DNA from: Thalassia testudinum
Lineage: Eukaryota > Streptophyta > Magnoliopsida > Alismatales > Hydrocharitaceae
Direction: 5' to 3'
DNA: 64,000 bases
NCBI GenBank assembly: GCA_037157565.1
Contig: JAZHRO010000003.1
Location: 74,092,501-74,156,500, forward strand
How positions within the stretch are numbered: the stretch's first letter is position 1; each line of letters begins with the position of its first letter. This document shows, one piece after another, positions 11,644-22,723 of this stretch. The translations under genes were made by a program, and so were the position numbers. The notes beneath the pieces are model-generated. The model was not told where the DNA came from, searched no databases, and saw only the letters and a list, made by a program, of their open reading frames with translations.

Positions 11644-12978
11644 AATCGTATTTAGAAATGATCTTAAGCTGAAGATTTTCTTCTGAGATGATATCGGAGT
11701 GTTTATTATCGGATATTGTGAGAACCAATTGTAGAGAAGATTACCAGTACTTTAAGTCTTACATGACAAAGATTATCTCTCAACTAACCAGGACTCTTGA
11801 TATTTAAACCTTAAGTACGATTTCCAGGACCCAGGAGGTTTTTCCATACTCGAGAGCTCAAGAGGTTATGGTTTGTGCATAGTGAAGGATCAAGACTGAC
11901 CAGATGAACCTTAAGACTCACTCCTAGGGTTTCACGAATTTTTAAGTACAGGTTGGTCCCAAATTCAGCTCGTGTTTTCGGATTGACCCTTAAGATGATT
12001 ACGGAAAACTCAACTCCCATTTTCGAAAAACAAATTATACCGACATTTATGAGATATACTGACCCTTTTGCAACATCTTTTTTTTTTTTTTTTTTCATTT
12101 TTTTTTTTTTTTTTTTTTTTTTGAAACATATGTCAGTATATCTCTTACAACACATTTTGAAAGAGCACACTTTTTTTTTTTTTTTTTTTTTTTTTTGGTG
12201 GGAGAGTTTCTTTTTGGTGGAAAGAGCCACTCCTAAACACAAGACTAAAACTTGGGATAAAAAGTCTACCTGCACGCACAGGTAAGGACTCCACCTTTCC
12301 TAATGAACACTAGGGTTGGATCTTATGTTCACCTGATCTTTCCTGATATGTGTAGTGTGAACCAAGTTTACTTAAGCTCTCAAGAAAAAGCAAACCAACG
12401 AATCCTGTACTGTGTCTCAGGTACAAGAAACGTTCTTAGTTAGGAGAGATTTTGATCTATTTCGTCAATGCTTTAAGTGAATTAAGCCGAGCCTGAGCGA
12501 ATCAAGCTTCTGTGGCCTGGAAATTCTTCAAAACAGAGGTTGAATATCCATAAACACTTATTGTACTTTTTTTTTGTTTCAGCTTTTAGATCATTACTAA
12601 ACACCATTTATTACTATATATATATATTTTTTTTTTTTTTTTTTTTTTTTGCATATTTATAAATAGGTGGTAATTGTCTGATACCATAAAATACCCGGAT
12701 CCTATGGATGCCTATCCACCCCCCGATGCCAAACAATGCTATGTCCTCATATGCATGCAAGGAAAGGCAGAGAACGGATGACAGATCGGGTAACAAGAGC
12801 TGAGGTTCAGGGTATAGATCAGGGTGGAAGGGTGGTTGGATGGTGGGTGGTGAAGAGAAAAGTGAAGTGATTGCAATAGAGGTGTGAAAAGTGATGGTGG
12901 ATGGTGAGTGCTGTTAGGGTGCCTCCCAACAAGCGCTGAATTTAATGTCCCCAGCTGGACTCAGAATGAGGCAAAGAA
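11644..12978 (-). other. 3' non-coding region of Athila-like element
   Basis: 1.3 kb between the pol stop and the polypurine tract, where some Athila relatives have an env-like ORF. None is seen. It holds long T runs on the plus strand (12079-12121, 12171-12196, 12628-12650), A runs in element sense. Near the pol stop is a short block (about 12910-12965) resembling the region just after the ORF in element A (about 9145-9175). Confidence 0.7.
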
Positions 12979-15645
12979 TTAGTTACCCTCCAGCAGGGCA
13001 ACGGTTTCTCCAACGGGGGCAGGTTCATGAGTCAGATAGGGTTTCAAACGCTGCCCGTTGACCGTAAATTTACGCCCAGATTTGGGATCTTCGATTTCGA
13101 CGGCCCCATTGGGGAATGGTCTTGAGACCAGAAAAGGACCAGTCCATTTGGACTTTAATTTCCCAGGAAAGAATTTGAGTCGGGCATTATAGAGCCAAAC
13201 TTGCTGAGATGGCTCAAATTCCTTCCGCCGAACATGGCTGTCATGAAAAGCGTTAGTGCGCTGTTTAAAGGTTAGAGCAGAATCATAGGCTTCACGACGG
13301 AGCTCTTCCAGCTCTTGGAGTTGGAGTTTCCTTTCTCGTTCACACAAGTCTGGGTCGAGGTTACATTGGCGAACCGCCCAATAAGCGCGGTGCTCCAACT
13401 CCACAGGCAAATGACAAGGCTTCCCGTAAACGATTCTATATGGAGACATACCAAGGGGAGCCTTGAAGGCGGTCCGATACGCCCAAAGTGCGTCAGTCAG
13501 CTTGTCAGACCAATCCTTACGGTCAGGCCGAACCGTTTTCTGGAGAATCTGCTTGATTTGCCGGTTCGACACTTCCGCCTGGCCGTTCGTCTGAGGATGA
13601 TACGGGGATGCGATACGATGGTGGACGCCGTATCTCCTCAGAAGTGCCCGAAAAGAAGCATGGGTAAAGTGGCTTCCTCCATCCGAGATAATGGCCCGAG
13701 GGATCCCAAAACGCGCAAAGATATGGTCTTTGACGAATCGGGTGGAGATAACATGGTCAGCACGGCGCGCGGGAATAGCCTCGATCCATTTTGAAACATA
13801 GTCGACGGCCACGAGGATGAATTCGAAGCCGTTGGATGGAGGGAAGGGACCCATGAAGTCAATTCCCCAGATGTCGAAGATTTCCGCAGCTAGGATGTGT
13901 TGCAAGGGCATCATGTCACGACGTGCCATTGACCCTAAAGACTGGCACCTAGTGCAATGTTTGGCATAAGCGTGCGCATCCTGGTGAAGGGAGGGCCAAA
14001 AGAAACCGCACTGCAACACCTTGGCTGCAGTTTTCCTCCCAGAGAAATGGCCTCCACAGGCCTGATCGTGGCAGAAGGATAGCACACTGGGGAACTCACT
14101 GTCAGGAATACAGCGACGGATGATTTGATCAGCACCTATCCGAAAAAGAAGTGGATTATCCCAGAAAAAATACTTTGCTTCTGCCATGAGACGCTCACGC
14201 TGGTTTTTAGGCCAGCCACGTGGAAGAGATCCAGAAGCAAGGTAATTGGCAATGTCGGCATACCACGGTCCACTTGCCGCATTTATTGCCAATAGGTGCT
14301 CATCAGGAAAAACTTCATTAATTGGCAGAGTAAGTCCAATATGGTTAGGGTCCAGTCTGGAAAGGTGATCAGCCACAACATTCTGGGCTCCGACCTTATC
14401 ACGAATCTCAATGTCAAATTCCTGGAGCAGAAGGATCCAACGAATCAGTCTAGGCTTGGCATCCTTCTTGTGCATGAGATGGCGAATGGCCGCGTGATCA
14501 GTGAAAACAATAACGTGAGAGCCCAGAAGGTAAGAACGGAATTTTTCCAGCCCAAAGACGACTGCCAGTAGTTCCTTTTCAGTGGTAGTATAATTACGCT
14601 GGGCCTCGTCCAACGTCTTACTGGCGTAGTATACCACGAAGGGGTGTCTATCGCGTCTTTGTCCCAGGATGGCTCTGACTGCAAGGTCTGAAGCATCACA
14701 CATAAGTTCAAAGTTGAGGGACCAATCAGGCGGCTGGAGAACAGGGGCCTTGGTGACAGCATTACGCAGTTGCGTGAATGCTTGTATACAGTCAGGGCCC
14801 ATGTCGAAGGGCACGTCGGTTGATAGGAGATGAGTTAAGGGTCGAGAAATTTTGGAGAAGTCTTTGATGAATCTCCTATAGAAACCGACGTGTCCCAAGA
14901 AGGAGCGGATTTGTTTGACAGAACCAGGCACAGGTAAATCAGCAATGATATCGAGCTTAGCTCTGTCAACCTCGATACCCCTATCGGAGATGATATGTCC
15001 AAGAACAATTCCTTCGTGCACCATAAAATGACTTTTTTCCCAGGAAAGCACGAGGTTTACATCAATACATCTCCTAAGGATGCGAGTCAGGTTGGCAAGA
15101 CATTCGTCGAAAGATGGTCCAAAGACTGAAAAGTCATCCATGAAGACCTCGAGAAAGTCACCCACCATGTCATGAAATATCGCCAGCATGCATCTCTGGA
15201 AAGTTGCTGGCGCGTTACAAAGTCCGAACGGCATCCTTCTAAAGGTGAAGGTGCCGAAAGGGCAGGTAAAAGTGGTTTTCTCTTGGTCTCGGGGGTCTAT
15301 TGCCACCTGGTTATATCCTGAGAATCCATCCAGGAAGCAGAAAAATTTATTTCCCGCTAACCGCTCCAGGATTTGGTCAATAAATGGTAGCGGGAAGTGA
15401 TCTTTCTTGGTTGCAGCATTGAGTTTCCTATAATCTACGCACACTCTCCAAGATGTAGGAGTGCGTGTAGGGATGGATTCGCCCCTGTCATTGACACGGA
15501 TGGTGAGTCCTGCCTTTTTGGGCACAACGTGAATCGGACTCACCCAGGGGCTATCGCTGATCGGGTAGATTATACCCGCATCCAGCCACTTAATGATTTC
15601 ATTCTTAACGACCTCCCGCATGTTAGGGTTGAGACGTCGCTGCAT
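12979..15645 (-). CDS. pol: Retrotransposon pol: RT, RNase H, integrase
   Basis: An 888-residue polyprotein that copies element RNA to DNA in the virus-like particle and integrates it. RT shows [10 protein letters not shown] and the catalytic FMDDF (about residue 167). RNase H shows CDASD (about 315), [11 protein letters not shown] and FTDHAA. The integrase has an HHCC zinc-binding region (about 530-570) and the DDE residues, D in WGIDFMGPF (about 595), D in SDGGSHF (about 655) and E in GQAEVSNRQ (about 695). No stop or frameshift lies within it. RNase H reads AVRAILGQ where relatives usually have Gly at the Arg, so that domain may be weakened. The frame is the same as gag-pro; the listed Met is simply the first after the TAG at 15667-15669, and the real product is probably made as a fusion or by readthrough. 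Athila-type by overall resemblance. Confidence 0.95.
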   Translation of the reverse strand: MQRRLNPNMREVVKNEIIKWLDAGIIYPISDSPWVSPIHVVPKKAGLTIRVNDRGESIPTRTPTSWRVCVDYRKLNAATKKDHFPLPFIDQILERLAGNKFFCFLDGFSGYNQVAIDPRDQEKTTFTCPFGTFTFRRMPFGLCNAPATFQRCMLAIFHDMVGDFLEVFMDDFSVFGPSFDECLANLTRILRRCIDVNLVLSWEKSHFMVHEGIVLGHIISDRGIEVDRAKLDIIADLPVPGSVKQIRSFLGHVGFYRRFIKDFSKISRPLTHLLSTDVPFDMGPDCIQAFTQLRNAVTKAPVLQPPDWSLNFELMCDASDLAVRAILGQRRDRHPFVVYYASKTLDEAQRNYTTTEKELLAVVFGLEKFRSYLLGSHVIVFTDHAAIRHLMHKKDAKPRLIRWILLLQEFDIEIRDKVGAQNVVADHLSRLDPNHIGLTLPINEVFPDEHLLAINAASGPWYADIANYLASGSLPRGWPKNQRERLMAEAKYFFWDNPLLFRIGADQIIRRCIPDSEFPSVLSFCHDQACGGHFSGRKTAAKVLQCGFFWPSLHQDAHAYAKHCTRCQSLGSMARRDMMPLQHILAAEIFDIWGIDFMGPFPPSNGFEFILVAVDYVSKWIEAIPARRADHVISTRFVKDHIFARFGIPRAIISDGGSHFTHASFRALLRRYGVHHRIASPYHPQTNGQAEVSNRQIKQILQKTVRPDRKDWSDKLTDALWAYRTAFKAPLGMSPYRIVYGKPCHLPVELEHRAYWAVRQCNLDPDLCERERKLQLQELEELRREAYDSALTFKQRTNAFHDSHVRRKEFEPSQQVWLYNARLKFFPGKLKSKWTGPFLVSRPFPNGAVEIEDPKSGRKFTVNGQRLKPYLTHEPAPVGETVALLEGN

Positions 15646-15666
15646 CTCGCGAGAAGGTCGAGCCTC

Positions 15667-18600
15667 CTACTCCATATATATACGATGAGTGCAGTAGGAG
15701 GGACTAATACCAGATAAGTCTGATAAAGACCATCCAATAGCTGCCTTGTGTTCTAGGAGGACCTTAGTTAGTTTGCACTCCTGCTCCATGGTTAATTTTG
15801 AACTGATGATTACAGGGAGCGTTTCATTTGGTCCCAGGAAAACATACTTGAGTGTATTAGGCAGCACTTTTAGCTCGGGAGTGGATGGGGAAGGATCTGG
15901 CATTTCTTGGGACGAGAGTGTCCCAGACGGGTAGGAGAACAAGTTAGGAGGAAGAAACTGGCCTTCAGATTGGCCAAGAAGAGGGGCTTCTTGGATAGAT
16001 GGATCCAAAAATGAATAGCCCCAGTGAGAAGTATATGGGCTCAAGGTCCCAGTGTGGATTTGTAAATCCGCCTGATTTGGCGGGGAAGAAAGGGCAATTC
16101 GGTCTTCATGAGTGTGGACTGACAGTGAGTAGACCGGATATGACTCAGACCACGAGGTATGGGAAGCGGAGAAAACCTCATCAGAAGTCTGGCCAGGAGA
16201 AGGTACTGGACAAGGGAGGGATTGGGGAACGTCACAGTATGCGTTGGTCAGGCAGTTATCAGTGTTTATAGGTAATCCGCAACAGTCCGAATAGGTCCCA
16301 ATTAGTCCGATACACGCGCTGACGGCCATGTCCTCGTCAGACGTGTCATCCTCAATGCAATCGCAATCAAAGTTCTTGGCTGCCTTGAATATGTTAAGCT
16401 TGAGCTTCTCAGATCCAACGGCAATCTCAATACAGCCCGACTCGCAGTCGATGTGGGCGCGGGCTGTGGCCAAGAAAGGTCGACCGAGGATGATCGGACA
16501 ATCAGAAAGTGAACTAGGAACTTCCATATCTAAAACAAGAAAGTCAACAGGAAAACAGAGACTGTTGACCCTAACCACCACGTCTTCCACCACACCCTTC
16601 GGGATTTTGACAGAACGATCTGCCAACTGTAACGTGACAGGGGTGGGTTTCAGATTTCCCAAGGAAAATTTTTTGAGCATGATGGTCGGTATGAGATTGA
16701 TGGAAGATCCTAGATCAAGCAAGGCACGGTTAAAACTGCAGCCTTGGATGCTACAGGAAATCAGTGGTGTGCCCGGATCTTTCTGCTTCGGTGGTAAGTT
16801 TGATAGTATAGCACAACTCGCATGAGGCGAGAGAACCACCGGATTCTTAGTCTTCTTTGACTGTCGCCTGGGTGTTGTGTAGTCTTTGAAAAATCGAGCG
16901 ACAGTAGGTATGTGGTCGATTGCCTCGAGCAGGGGTACCTTGATTTCTACATCCCTGAACAAATTACGTAGGTTGTCAAAGGCCTGCGTATTTTTCTTTT
17001 TGCCTTTTGGCTCCCTTAGTAGAGCCTCAGGGAATGGGACTGATTCTGGCACAATTTTTGGTGCATCATCCTCTCGCGAATGCGGTATGCATTCCGAATG
17101 AGAGGGCGAAGAAGAAGATGGGCCAGGATCAGGTCGAGGCGGATCGACGATCTGCTTACCGCTCCTCGTAGTGATAGCATTGGACGATGCGGGTCCAGTG
17201 GGATCATACGGTGGAGGAGGGTTTGCAATGGGGATATAAGAGTGTGGTGCTGCAGCAGGATTAGCTTGAAATCCCGGTGGAATGTTCGGAGCTTGCAGAA
17301 CTTGATTAACCTGTCCCTGAGAAGGTCGTACCTGTGGTTGAGAACCACGGGGCACGAAATTTCGCGGGTTTGGAACAGGTTGGGCGGGAAGAGTGCCCTG
17401 AGATCGAGTCGCCATGCGTAGTTGACTGATTTCGGCATTCTGCTGCGCCAATTGGTGCTGAAGAGAGGTCATGTTCTCTTCATGGCGCTTTGACATTTCC
17501 GTCATCATTCGCATCAATTTGTCAAGAGGGCTTGATGCGTGTTCAGTTTGTGGTACGCAAGGGCATGATGGCGGATTTGCCATAGGATTAAACTGGACCC
17601 TTGGGATGACGGGTGCGGACGGTCGCATTGGTCCACCCGCGGGGTTTTGGCGCTGCGGGTTGTTGGACCATGCAAAGTTCGGGTGATTACGCCACCCTGG
17701 GTTATAAGTGGCAGAGAACGGGTTGTTCCCCAGGGCGCAAGCATCTTCTATGCCAGAAGACGCGTCCGCATGTAGATATGCGTCTGAGCACACGGAGGCT
17801 TGGTCCTCCGTGTCGAAATACTGGCTCGCAGAAGCCAGTTCCACATGACTTACCGAGTCACTTGGCGCGACACTCGGTAAGGAAGGTCTAACGGGGTTTC
17901 TCGGGATAAGCCTGGTATTAGAAGAACTTGGATTGTGACGAAGTGGTGAAGAGGTGGTGTTTGCCATAGATCGGGCGGGGTTGGCCAGAAGCTCGTCCAG
18001 CTTCTTGTGCACGACGGAGACTTCATCCAGTTTTTGTCCAATAAGGCTTAGATCAGTGGATGAATGGGAGGGTCCCGTGTCAACTTCGTGGACATTTCGG
18101 GGCTGGCTGGTACGATTAAAGGCGACAATGGAAGCATTGTTCATCGAGTTTTCACTCATATTTTCAAACAGCTCGAATGCTCCATTCTCGTCTTTATTCA
18201 TAAAGTTCCCTCCGCAGGAAGCGTCTGCAATCTGCTTCAAAGTCTCATTTAGCCCATAGTAGAAAATCTGGGCTATATGCCACTTAGGCAGACCGTGATG
18301 CGGACACTTCCTGAGGAGGTCGTTATACCTCTCCCATGCCTCATGAAATTGTTCGCCGTTTTGTTGCGTAAATGAAGTGATAGCACGGCGAAGCGCATTG
18401 GTTCGCCCGATTGGGAAGAACTTCTTGAGAAATGCTGTTCGCATCTCTTCCCAAGAGTGGATGGTTCTCCCAAGGGTGCGTAACCATTGCGACGCTTTAT
18501 CCCGTAATGAAAACGGGAACATCTTCATGAGGACTATAGATAACCCGACATTTCTTGTTTTAACGGTTTCAGCAAGTCGGGTTAGGTCTTCCAAGTGGAG

Positions 18601-19020
18601 AAATGGGTCTTCACTTGCAAGACCATGAAAGTGAAAATTGATTAGGCCAATTATGTTTGGTTTTAATTCAAAGTCGTCCCCGCCCATGGGAACCCGAATT
18701 TGTCCTATGGTCTCTGTAGCAGCGGGATTCTGATAAGAGCTAAGAGACCTAGGCTCCTCCCGTTCGGGAGGGTTCTGCATTTCCTCCAATGTTTCCCGAA
18801 TGGCTTCGATTTGCTCATTATACATTTCCATTTGGGCTTGGAGGCGGGTTATGGGATCTAAGGCTCCACCACCTGGTGGATTCTGAGGGCGGTTTCCTCC
18901 CTCGGGATTTGGGGGTGGGCATGCAGCCATGTTTGTGGAGGAGGAGGACGATTCGACTTGTTTTCTAGATTTATCAGTCAATTCAAATAGTTCAGGGTTT
19001 TGTGACCTCCTCCCAAACAT
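15667..19020 (-). CDS. gag: Retrotransposon Gag-protease
   Basis: A 1117-residue ORF for the capsid-like protein plus aspartic protease. A Gag domain of the retrotrans_gag type spans about residues 115-250 (PNIIGLINFHFHGL; KASQWLRTLGRTIHSWEEM; FYYGLN). An Athila-typical YNPGWRNHPNFAW motif lies at about 435-450. A Pro/Asn/Gln-rich stretch and a short coiled coil (about 500-545) follow. The protease active site is LLDLGSSINLIP at about 765-776. I see no CCHC zinc knuckle. The start at 19020 follows by 3 nt a pyrimidine-rich splice acceptor-like TAG. The ORF ends at TAG 15667-15669, in frame with pol, so it is one reading frame split by one stop. Confidence 0.95.
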   Translation of the reverse strand: MFGRRSQNPELFELTDKSRKQVESSSSSTNMAACPPPNPEGGNRPQNPPGGGALDPITRLQAQMEMYNEQIEAIRETLEEMQNPPEREEPRSLSSYQNPAATETIGQIRVPMGGDDFELKPNIIGLINFHFHGLASEDPFLHLEDLTRLAETVKTRNVGLSIVLMKMFPFSLRDKASQWLRTLGRTIHSWEEMRTAFLKKFFPIGRTNALRRAITSFTQQNGEQFHEAWERYNDLLRKCPHHGLPKWHIAQIFYYGLNETLKQIADASCGGNFMNKDENGAFELFENMSENSMNNASIVAFNRTSQPRNVHEVDTGPSHSSTDLSLIGQKLDEVSVVHKKLDELLANPARSMANTTSSPLRHNPSSSNTRLIPRNPVRPSLPSVAPSDSVSHVELASASQYFDTEDQASVCSDAYLHADASSGIEDACALGNNPFSATYNPGWRNHPNFAWSNNPQRQNPAGGPMRPSAPVIPRVQFNPMANPPSCPCVPQTEHASSPLDKLMRMMTEMSKRHEENMTSLQHQLAQQNAEISQLRMATRSQGTLPAQPVPNPRNFVPRGSQPQVRPSQGQVNQVLQAPNIPPGFQANPAAAPHSYIPIANPPPPYDPTGPASSNAITTRSGKQIVDPPRPDPGPSSSSPSHSECIPHSREDDAPKIVPESVPFPEALLREPKGKKKNTQAFDNLRNLFRDVEIKVPLLEAIDHIPTVARFFKDYTTPRRQSKKTKNPVVLSPHASCAILSNLPPKQKDPGTPLISCSIQGCSFNRALLDLGSSINLIPTIMLKKFSLGNLKPTPVTLQLADRSVKIPKGVVEDVVVRVNSLCFPVDFLVLDMEVPSSLSDCPIILGRPFLATARAHIDCESGCIEIAVGSEKLKLNIFKAAKNFDCDCIEDDTSDEDMAVSACIGLIGTYSDCCGLPINTDNCLTNAYCDVPQSLPCPVPSPGQTSDEVFSASHTSWSESYPVYSLSVHTHEDRIALSSPPNQADLQIHTGTLSPYTSHWGYSFLDPSIQEAPLLGQSEGQFLPPNLFSYPSGTLSSQEMPDPSPSTPELKVLPNTLKYVFLGPNETLPVIISSKLTMEQECKLTKVLLEHKAAIGWSLSDLSGISPSYCTHRIYME

Positions 19021-19023
19021 GCA

Positions 19024-20195
19024 CTACCGCAGGAAGAATTGGGGAGATGAGAAGGGAAAAGGGATGAGAGAAATGACGCCGCAAAGGTACACTTGATTAC
19101 AAATCAATACAGTCAAGTTCCTAACCTCTACAGTGTGCCCTTAGACCTAAAGATCTAAGTTACCTACTATCACGAACTACGGAACCGAATGCGAGCACCA
19201 CGGAACCACCGGGCCAGATTGAAAGGCCGTTTCCCCAGTCTTAGACACCAGATAGCACGCGGGAACTCTCACCAGCACGTAGCCGCTACACGTAGGTAGT
19301 TAGACCTCCAATCCTTAAAAAGGGTCAAGTTACTAACAATTTTAATTAGAGGCTTAGGGTCAAGTGCTTTTGGAATGTGAAGGGCGTTGTTTACGGGTAA
19401 TGCCCAAGTGATTGATTTTAAGAGTGTGTAAGAAAAAGCATGCAACAGGGAAATCTCCCCGAATTGAAGTTTTTATTGGCGAATGATTTTTAGAGTTCAG
19501 CCTTAAGTAGTATGAATTTTAGGGTTTTGCTGAATTACCAATTCAACCAATCTCCGGGTTTTTGCAAAAATACAGGTTTTCCTTCTAAAACCCAAGAAAC
19601 CCTTCTTCAATTATCAGTTAGTTAATGCATGCTAAAATGCAATGGGCTACCCTAAATGGAGATTTCTATGTGTGGATGCGCGAATCAATTTTATACCAAT
19701 GTGAAAGGGAGCCAAAGCACTTCAATTCAAGTGCTCCCAATCACCAGAAAGATATCCACACACAAGGCTTCAACCAACAGATAAAGAAACTAAAACTGTT
19801 GGGGTTGAAGTGTTCAGGATCGAATCACAGGCAAGTTTGAAAAGTCGTGGTGGGGTTGGAATCAACTCAATTCCAAATCTCCCCACCAAAAATGTGATCC
19901 TGAATTAAAGATAATTGAGGCAAAAGAGGGATACAAGCAATCTTTTTCTTTGCCTCAAAGAATACTTCCCATGGCGAAAAATCTAAGAATCAAGATTCTA
20001 GAATTTTCGCTATGCGAAGTAAGGCGGGAAATCCCGAGGCAGTGGGAGTGAAGACAACCAATCAATCAAGTGAATTTTAATCCACTTGCCCTCAAGAAAT
20101 CCCAAGAAGTTTTTCTAATTTTTAGTTTTAAAATTTTTTTTTTTTATTTTTGTGGTGGCAAGTTAACACTAATTTGATGAGAAAAGAAAACCTAC
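19024..20195 (-). other. Predicted leader intron of Athila-like element
   Basis: Minus-strand donor ACAA/GTAGGT at 20195-20190 and a pyrimidine-rich acceptor ending TAG at 19024, 3 nt before the gag start. Predicted length 1172 nt. Upstream, another acceptor-like TGTGCAG/GTGAAC at about 20308-20320 precedes the presumed exon. Elements B, D and F have introns of about 1.04 kb in the same position. Confidence 0.45.
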
Positions 20196-20399
20196 TTGTT
20201 CGGCAACGTGTGCGAAGCTCCAATGCGATGTCGGCGTCTTCACGCTCTCATTCCCGCCTTGGATCTGCTCACGTCCTCGACTTCGTTAGCCTTCTTCTCC
20301 TTCCACTAGGTTCACCTGCACACCAAAAACAATAATACCCGTGAAGAGAGAAGAGACAAATTTAAAGGAATTGGATAGAAACTTACTCGAAAGCGCACC

Positions 20400-20417
20400 T
20401 CCCCGGCAACGGCGCCA
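20400..20417 (-). promoter_or_regulatory. tRNA-Asp primer-binding site
   Basis: The plus strand reads TCCCCGGCAACGGCGCCA, which is exactly the 3' end of plant tRNA-Asp(GTC) with CCA. The minus-strand element is complementary over 18 nt. It begins 9 bp from the LTR end, the standard place for first-strand priming. Confidence 0.95.
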
Positions 20418-21119
20418 GAAAAGTTATGATGGTCGGCCTGGATAGGTTGTTAATATGATATTTTTATCGTTGAAATGTGTATAGTGGTTAACCTAATTCA
20501 GACCAAACCATCTCTTTACAAAATTTTTAACCTGGCCTAATTGATTTTATCTTGTCACTTTTAAGCCCAGGGTCGAACTCAGGGAAGTGGGGTTCAAGTC
20601 GATTTTCTACGTTTTCCTTAAAACGCGTCTCTTCTGTTCGTTTATTCTGTTTTTGGTATTTTTCTTATTTAGGTTTTTTTTTCTTGTAATCCTTGTTCTT
20701 GAGGCACACACTCAAAATTGTGTCCTTGGCTTTTAGCCAAAACAGAGTTTCAAAACACGTCTTGCTACTTGCAAGACGGGGTACCTGCAAATCAAAGATT
20801 ATCTTTTCACTTTTATACCTTTTTTTTATCTTTTTACTAAGAAAGAAACTAACAGATAGAAAGTAAATATAGTAGCTATAGATATATATTTATATGTAGT
20901 ATATATATAAAGGGGTGGGGGTGGAGGTGACGATGGAGTGTAGCACTATGTCGCTTCAGCCGACGTCTAGAGAGACGCGACCAACACGACTAGGTGCCGC
21001 ATGGAGTGTGGATGGAGGATGGATGATGTATGGGACCACGCTTTTTTGTACGCGTGTATCAGGGAATATCAGCAACTGGTGCAGATATCCCCGCGATACA
21101 GCGTATAATAAATAACATG

Positions 21120-21207
21120 AAAGTGTCTGTACATATGTATGTATATAAATGTATAAGTATATATGTATAGATATATATAGATATATATATATATATATAT
21201 ATAGGTG

Positions 21208-21240
<33 letters not shown>

Positions 21241-21407
21241 ACATGTATATAGCTATGTATATATGTATATAAGTATATATATATAATACTATATAGATAT
21301 ATATATATATATGTATATAAGTATATATGTATCTAGATATATATGTATATATATATGTGTATATGTATAAGTATATAGATATGTATATATATATATATGT
21401 ATATGAG

Positions 21408-21447
<40 letters not shown>

Positions 21448-21532
21448 GTATATGTACATATATATTATATTATATGTATGTATACATAACTATATAGATA
21501 TACTATGTATATATAAGTATATATATATATAG

Positions 21533-21564
<32 letters not shown>

Positions 21565-21575
21565 ATGTATGTATA
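21120..21575. repeat. TA/GTA microsatellite in 5' LTR
   Basis: Counterpart of 10040-10465; expansion here accounts for most of the LTR length difference. Confidence 0.9.
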
Positions 21576-22167
21576 TAAGTTACTATTAGTGTGTGAATGT
21601 GCGTGTCGGTGAATGGGTCTGTGTGTGTTGCTGTAAGTGAAAAAAAAAAAAAGGGAGAGATCGCGGAGAGAGAGAGAGAGAGAGAGATCGGCAGAGAGAG
21701 AGAATGCAGCCGCTCTGCAGGAGGCACGATAAGTCGTCTGCAGATGGCGGCCGACGTCTGGAGGTCGCGGGCGCACGGGAGCGTACTCGCGCAGAGGAGA
21801 TGAGGAGTCTGCGTCGACCTGCTGCGAGCGCGGAGGCTCGCGACAGTGCGCGCGGGGCTCTGTGGGTGCTGGCAGGGAGGCGGGAAGGGGCCTGGCCGGC
21901 CGCTGCAGAGGCGCGCAGCGACCGGTTGCGGGCGTAGAGGCGGGCGACAGAGCAGACGAACGGAGGCGGGGAAGGCCTGCAGGCGCGCGCAGAGGGGCTG
22001 GGGCGCCTGCAGTTGCTCGCGGAGGCTGCGGGGGCCGCTGCTGCTGCTGCTTCAAGCTTCAGACCTTGAAGCGGCAGCCATGGCGGGAAGTGCGGGAATG
22101 GGAAAAAAATGAAAAAGAGAAGAGCCACCACGCCCACCGGCTCTTTGAAGAGCTGGGCGGTGGTGGT

Positions 22168-22196
22168 CTCACTGTGGTGGTGTGCACCACAGTGAG
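22168..22196. repeat. Inverted repeat, 5' LTR copy
   Basis: Identical to 11056-11084: 12-bp arms and a 5-base loop. Confidence 0.75.
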
Positions 22197-22342
22197 CTCC
22201 TGCCCGCCGGGTGTCTCCTCGAAGGAGGACCGACGTATGGAGGGGAGGACGGTGGTGGTGATGAGCTGAAGGTGTTTATTTCTTGCTGCCGCAGCTGCGT
22301 ATTGCAGCAATCTTTTTTTTTTGTCGCGAGGAAGAGCTGCGG

Positions 22343-22349
22343 CTTTATA
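22343..22349 (-). promoter_or_regulatory. TATA box in 5' LTR
   Basis: Minus-strand TATAAAG, the likely core promoter of the autonomous element. Confidence 0.65.
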
Positions 22350-22718
22350 GAGGAGGAGAGCATGGCGAGGAGGCATGGCAGCAGCAGGGAGAGGCGTTGG
22401 AGAGTGGCTGCTGCAGGGAGAGGCGCGGGAAGGACAGCAGGGAGAGGCGGGGGTGCTGCATGCGGCTGCGGGAGGAAATTCAGCCGCGGGAAGAAGAAGA
22501 AAAGATGAAAATAAAAATAGAGAAGGGACTTTTGCAAAGAAACACTTGATAAAAAAAAATAATTATGCAAGCCATTTATTCCATTCTCTTCTCCTCTCAA
22601 TTAAATGCATGCATGAAAGCGTTTTTACAAATGCGACTATAGGATTATAATATACATAGTTAATGCTAGAAAATAGCATAAGAAGGCGTTCTTATAGGCG
22701 TGTTTTGAGGTGTAAACA

Positions 22719-22723
22719 ATAAT
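22719..22723. repeat. Target-site duplication, right
   Basis: ATAAT, exactly matched at 9338-9342. Confidence 0.9.

Larger units (their letters stand above)
9343..22718 (-). mobile_element. Near-intact Athila-like Ty3/gypsy retrotransposon
   Basis: A 13,376-bp minus-strand element with LTRs at 9343-11606 and 20427-22718 and a perfect duplication ATAAT at 9338-9342 and 22719-22723. From the minus-strand 5' end the order is LTR, tRNA-Asp primer site, 1.4 kb leader with a probable intron, gag-protease (19020-15667), pol (15645-12979), 1.3 kb non-coding, polypurine tract, LTR. LTR copies differ at about 8 sites over the first 650 bp by eye, besides microsatellite length, so insertion is recent relative to its neighbours. 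No env-like ORF is present. One in-frame TAG separates gag-pro from pol. It is the only element here with enzymes and so the best candidate source for mobilising the others. Confidence 0.95.
20427..22718 (-). repeat. Athila-like element 5' LTR
   Basis: Second LTR copy, 28 bp longer than the first mainly through a longer TA microsatellite. The minus-strand TATA at 22343-22349 would drive the gag-pol transcript leftward. Its U5 end at 20427 sits 9 bp from the primer-binding site. Confidence 0.95.

Noticed and set aside
12000..12285. Phe- or Lys-rich ORFs near the poly-T runs
   Set aside because: They are translations of homopolymer tracts in the 3' non-coding region of the Athila element.
11644..12978. 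An env-like gene downstream of pol
   Set aside because: No long ORF, signal peptide or membrane segment is present in this 1.3 kb.
20400..20417. A tRNA-Asp gene fragment
   Set aside because: Only the 3' end plus CCA is matched. Encoded CCA and the position beside an LTR show a primer-binding site, not a tRNA gene.
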